Assembly: GCA_951230915.1 (NCBI GenBank)
Contig: OX579634.1
Location: 12,736,725 to 12,800,724 of the forward strand
Reading direction: 5' to 3'
DNA length: 64,000 bases
From: Antitrichia curtipendula
Lineage: Eukaryota > Streptophyta > Bryopsida > Hypnales > Leucodontaceae
Numbering within the stretch: the first letter of the stretch is position 1; each line of letters begins with the position of its first letter. Shown here piece by piece: positions 60,120 to 64,000 of the stretch. The notes beneath the pieces are model-generated. The model worked only from the letters and a program-made list of their open reading frames with translations. It searched no databases and was not told the DNA's origin. The position numbers were made by a program, and so were the translations under genes.

Positions 60120-60865
60120 AGGAAGCAGCCTTGGGCTCCACGAGTTCAACAAATGCTTATGGACGTTTTTAAAGTAGACTAGCCTACCATCACTTCCATT
60201 TACAATCTGAATATCTTGGGGCCAACTATGAGAGGGGCGAATATTTTTCACAGGTGTATGCATGTTTTACAAATCAAACCCAAGTAGAATCATAATTTTT
60301 TGATTGAAATTGTAATTTCTATGAATTTCTGAATTGGTTTGCCTTCAAATCACAAAATTGCCTATAAAGTGGAGTCAAAAATATCTTGTAAACAATACAT
60401 AACTGCCAAGTCAAGTACTAAGTATTCACCATTAAAGGAGTGACACGCTACCCCTTGTAACCTTGTTGTCATAAAATGCTCTGATTTTGTCATAAAATGG
60501 ACCGATTTGGATGTTTTTTTTGACGGATATGGGGCCAAATGTAAGATAATGGTATTGCACAACAAATAAAACTGGATTGGTCTACCTTAACCTCTAAAGG
60601 ACCAAGCTTACTTCTTTCTATTTATTATTTTGGCATTACATGTGTATTTTGTTTCCATTTAATGACTAGTGCATGAATGCTATCCATGAAGATGCCAAAT
60701 TTGAAGCATTTGTTGATTAAGTGTTTGTTGATATTTTATTATATCCACCCAATGTACAGGTTGTAAAAGTTGTACAAATTGTTACTCTCCATATTATGTT
60801 GAAGATACAAGGATAAACAACATGTGAACAGTTTTGACCAACAATATTTCATATTTATGCTTGAT
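60120..60865. repeat. reverse relative of the 44.2-44.6 kb repeat, and flank
   Basis: 60165-60370 read in reverse matches the 44-kb tandem unit (GTAGACTAGCCTACC, ATCTTGGGGCCAACT, AATCAAACCCAAGTAGAATC). At 60587 a TTAACCTCTAAAGGACCAA phrase looks like one end of the TTAA family, without a full element attached. No gene. Confidence 0.5.
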
Positions 60866-61783
60866 TTAATCCTTAAAGGTTTTCTACTATGTTTTCACCA
60901 AAATCGTTTTAAATACGGATTTTTTTATAATACAACTATACAAGTACCAAATTTTAGAATAAACAACAACATGTTTGAATTGCCAAATTTCAGAAATTTC
61001 CAACTTGTAGATTGCAAAATATTAACGTTTGAATTGCCAAAAATCCTTTTCTGGTCCTGCAAAGAACTGGATAGCTGCACTTCACAAGGTCACATTTGTA
61101 TGAAAAAATGTCCATGTTGGTGGTGCTTCTTTGGATTCATTTTCAAAGAAATTTCTCTACATGCTAGAAATTTCTTAGATCATTTGGGATTGCACAACAT
61201 TTAGGAAAAAAATAGTAAGTAGAAAGAAGTAGAGGATGATTTCAATTATGAAATTGATAAGAAATTAGTTATGGACTTGAAAAATGCCAATTCCAATGGT
61301 TGTAATGTTGTAATAAACAATCTACATTGTGTGAATTCATTTTTTCAAAATATATTGAAAATTGAGTGAAATAAAGGACTTCAAAGTATATTTTTGACTA
61401 GAGATTTCATAACTACCCGCAATCTAAAACTCCTCATTACTTTCATCTCACTAATCAAATTAGAATGATTAAAAGCTTTCCGCATATATATAAATCTATA
61501 AAACCAATTTAAATTTTTATTATTTTATTTTATAAAATAGTGATTGTTTAAGAATTGTTCTGGCCTGCCTAGGCTACCCGCAGTTGAAAGAAAATAACAT
61601 ATCATACAATAACTTTTTAACCATGCAATCAAAATTTATGAAAATTGTTGCGCTTTAAAGCTACTCCTTGGGCACATGCTATGTGAAAATTTCAAGGAAA
61701 AAAAAATTAAAATTTCATTTGTATTAAGCTATCCTAAATTTCTATGTTGCCAGAAAATCAAAATTTGGTCCTCTAGGGATTAA
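60866..61783 (+). mobile_element. TTAA-flanked element, copy D
   Basis: The left end TTAATCCTTAAAGG is at 60866 and the right end CCTCTAGGGATTAA finishes at 61783. Landmarks match copies B and F: CTATGTTTTCACC, AGCTGCACTTCACAAG, GGTGCTTCTTTGGATTCATT. The 126-codon frame crossing its left end is not conserved in other copies and is taken as chance. Confidence 0.7.
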
Positions 61784-62323
61784 CTCAATTTTCAATATTT
61801 TTAGAAAAAATAAAATCACATGATGTAGATTGTTTATTACAACATTACAACCATTGGAGATTGACATTTTTCAAGTCCATAACTAATTTCTTATCAATTT
61901 CATATTTTAAATCATTCTCTACTTCTCTCTACTTACTATTTTTTTCCTATATGTTGTACAATTCTAAATGATCTAAAAATTTTCAAGCATGTAGACAACT
62001 TGCATTGAAGAAGGAATCCAAAGAAGCACTACCAACATGGACATTTTTTTCCTACAAATGTGATCTTCTAAAGTGTAGATGCATGGTTTTTCGCAAGGCC
62101 AAAAAAATGATTTTTTATCACTTCAAATGCTAATATCTTACAATCCACACAATGCAAATTTCTAAAAAAATTTCCACATATTTTCAAACCAACACACTGT
62201 AAAATCCTATGGTAAAATGTGTTTACCTAGACATGTTGTTTTCTAAAATTTGGTACTTATACAAGAAATGACAATTTTGGAGCGTTTTTGGTGAAAACAT
62301 AGTCAAGGAACTATAGGGGTTAA
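61780..62323 (-). mobile_element. TTAA element half, copy E, inverted against copy D
   Basis: It begins at the TTAA that ends copy D and finishes with CTATAGGGGTTAA at 62323. Its sequence is the reverse complement of the left half of copy D (60866 to about 61375). The right half is missing. D and E together form an inverted repeat of about 0.5-kb arms around the right half of D. Confidence 0.7.
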
Positions 62324-62510
62324 TTATTAAATGCAAGTGCAAATTTGAGGCCTTTGCTAAGATGGTCAATGGCCCCTGGGGTTGGTTTCATATTTCAACC
62401 GCCTTGAAGCTTGTCCCCAACGTCTCCGATGGATGCTTGGCCTTTGTTTGATGGGACTCACAACCACTCCCAATGTTGTATCAATTGGTTTTTGTTGCTC
62501 ATGTGGTTGT

Positions 62511-62812
62511 AAGGTGGCTCTAAAAGCGACCTAGCTCTAAAAGCAACCTCTAACACAAAGGTACATTTTACTTTCTTCAATGTATCAACATTGTACATTT
62601 CAAGAGGGGGGCACTTTTAGAAACCACTGCATTTCAGCTTCAAAAGTTTGTAACTATTTCTACAAAGGTCCAAAAAATATGAAACAATTTGGATTAGATG
62701 CCAATTTCATTTTTCTTCCTAGTAAAATTTACTGAAAATTGTTTCAAGGAGTTTACCTTCCCTGAAAATGCAATAAGATTTAAAAAGGTTGCTTTAAGAG
62801 CCTCCTACCTTA
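62511..62812. mobile_element. AAGGTAG-family MITE
   Basis: The left end AAGGTGGCTCTAAAAGCGACC is inverted against the right end, reverse complement AAGGTAGGAGGCTCTTAAAG. Inner text includes GTCCAAAAAATATGAAACAA and TTGGATTAGATGCCAATTTC, shared with the other copies. Confidence 0.75.
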
Positions 62813-62856
62813 AGTCAAGTCATTCTTCCGTTTGTGTCCCCATTTGGTTTATTCCT

Positions 62857-63313
62857 CGGGGGGTGCACTTAGTTCTATTACAACAAACCATGTGCAAATA
62901 AGTGATTTCTAATAAACTATGATTTCAGCCTAAAATTTTGACCGTTGTTTAATAATGACTATAGGTTTCTATTGCCAAGATTTCCAACTCAAATAAAATA
63001 TGAAATGATTTCTAGAAGAGGTTGAAAATAAACTAAAACGGCATGTTTTTCAACTCAAATGATTATAGAGAACACATTTAGATGACCATTGAATCAATAT
63101 TCAACTCAAAATGAGCTTCCAATAGAAATTTATTTTTAGGAATTTTTTGTTCATTTTATAGACAATTTTTTCTTATATAATATAGGGATGTGAAAGTTAT
63201 TTTTCAATTCTATAGTGTATCTTTTTACTTCAAAAATTTGTAACTAATGATTATTAGCAAATAAAAATATCAATAATTCAAAATATAAACTATCAAAGTA
63301 GAAAAATCTATTT

Positions 63314-63361
<48 letters not shown>

Positions 63362-63496
63362 TTAAAATTTTAAAATTTTAAAATTAATTAATTAATTAAT
63401 TATTATTATTATTTTAAATTTTAAATTCAAAAAGTATATAGGGGGTCCAAAGTTTTGTTTGCACGTGGTTTCTAATGGATACTCTAAGTGAACTCC
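62857..63496. mobile_element. MULE-associated MITE, copy 2
   Basis: It starts CGGGGGGTGCACTTAGTTC and ends CTAAGTGAACTCCCC, imperfect terminal inverted repeats. It is collinear with 29152-29696. It is longer because an (AT)n and (TTAAA/TTAA)n run has expanded at about 63313-63420. It carries no transposase sequence, so it must have been mobilised in trans if it is mobile. Confidence 0.7.
63313..63420. repeat. (AT)n, (TTTTAAAA)n and (AATT)n microsatellite
   Basis: A pure AT run of about 40 bp is followed by TTTTAAAA-type and AATT-type runs. It lies inside MITE copy 2 at the place where copy 1 has only a short ATTTATTTATTT run. Confidence 0.9.
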
Positions 63497-63659
63497 CCAA
63501 GATTTGTTCTCTAGCTAGGCCACTTGTGGCTAGTTTGTATTGTGCCTTTGTAATGAAATAAATAAATAAATAAAACTCTGATTAGCCATATCCCCTACCA
63601 CCATGCTAGTTGGGCATGTTGTGCCTATAAATAATCTTGATTTATGCAAAATAGCTAAC

Positions 63660-64000
63660 TTAACCCTAAAGGATTGTGACTATGTTTTCATAAAAACGAT
63701 GTAAAACTGCCATTTCTAGTACAAGTACCAAAAATTGAAAATAAAAAACATTTTTGGACACTTGTAACCTAAGGATCTTGTAGGATGCTGGTTTGAGAAC
63801 ATGTGGAAAAATTTCATAAATTTTCACCGCGTAAATCGTAAGATATGAGCTTTCAAATTTACAAAGAACCTTTTTTTGGCCCTGCAAAAAATTGGGCAGC
63901 TGCACTTCACAAGCTCACATTTATATGAAAAAATGTCCAAAATGGTGGTGCTTCTTTGAATTCATTCTTCAAGGTAAGTTGGCTACATGCTTGAAAATTT
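63660..64000 (+). mobile_element. TTAA-flanked element, copy F, cut by window end
   Basis: It begins TTAACCCTAAAGGATTGTG and runs through CTATGTTTTCA, ACTGCCATTTCTAGTACAAG and GGCAGCTGCACTTCACAAG in the same orientation as copies B and D. Its right end lies beyond the window. Confidence 0.7.

Noticed and set aside
60824..61204. 126-codon open frame as a gene
   Set aside because: It lies across the left end of TTAA element copy D and is not conserved in copies B or F.

Overview
This window is eukaryotic and looks like a land-plant nuclear genome, probably with large, transposon-rich intergenic space. The evidence is an intronless plant-type MBOAT wax-synthase-like gene, a 378-codon Pelota gene with telo-box-like sequence in its leader, plant-type hAT, MULE and CACTA transposons, and two LINEs of the plant type (gag-like ORF1 with a CCHC knuckle, then an EN-RT-zf-RVT ORF2). 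A non-seed plant (bryophyte, lycophyte or fern) is my guess and cannot be proved from the sequence alone. Only two genes are convincingly intact: the MBOAT acyltransferase (19839-21059, +) and Pelota (46728-47864, +). Almost everything else that can be identified is mobile DNA in various states of decay.

Layout. 1-4.5 kb is AT-rich, with short imperfect repeats. 4.5-8.9 kb (minus) is a decayed, intron-containing hAT-type transposase gene. 10.4-11.5 kb holds a TTAA-flanked non-autonomous element inside a further inverted repeat. 11.9-19.7 kb (minus) is a nearly intact LINE. Its ORF2 is split by one TAG, and its ORF1 is interrupted by a 1288-bp hAT-like insertion with a perfect 8-bp target duplication. 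The truncated 5' end of this LINE lies about 70-110 bp from the MBOAT start codon. Directly after the MBOAT stop there is a large inverted repeat (arms 21102-22370 and 23978-25246, 1269 bp each) whose left arm contains the gene's likely poly(A) signal. 26.0-28.9 kb is a diverged direct copy of the left arm plus spacer, with another TTAA element inserted in it. 29.1-32.9 kb (minus) is a degraded MULE with a MITE in its 3' end. 33.6-41.4 kb (plus) is a full-length but badly decayed relative of the first LINE. It carries a 182-bp CACTA-type hairpin MITE with a 3-bp target duplication, followed by a GGTGGT/ACCACC minisatellite.

41.9-45.8 kb is AT-rich repeat DNA. 45.8-47.9 kb is the Pelota locus. 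47.9-54.9 kb has few recognisable repeats, and I could not assign a gene there. 54.9-64.0 kb is microsatellites and MITEs: three copies of an AAGGTAG-ended family, four members of the TTAA family (one cut by the window end, two back-to-back), and a second copy of the MULE-related MITE.

The most informative structure is the nesting. Paired copies within the window act as each other's empty sites. They allow target-site duplications to be read directly: TTAA for the 0.92-0.94-kb family, 8 bp for the hAT insertion, and 3 bp for the CACTA MITE. They also show a conserved ATGA stop/start overlap between LINE ORF1 and ORF2. No CRISPR array, rRNA or convincing complete tRNA gene was seen.
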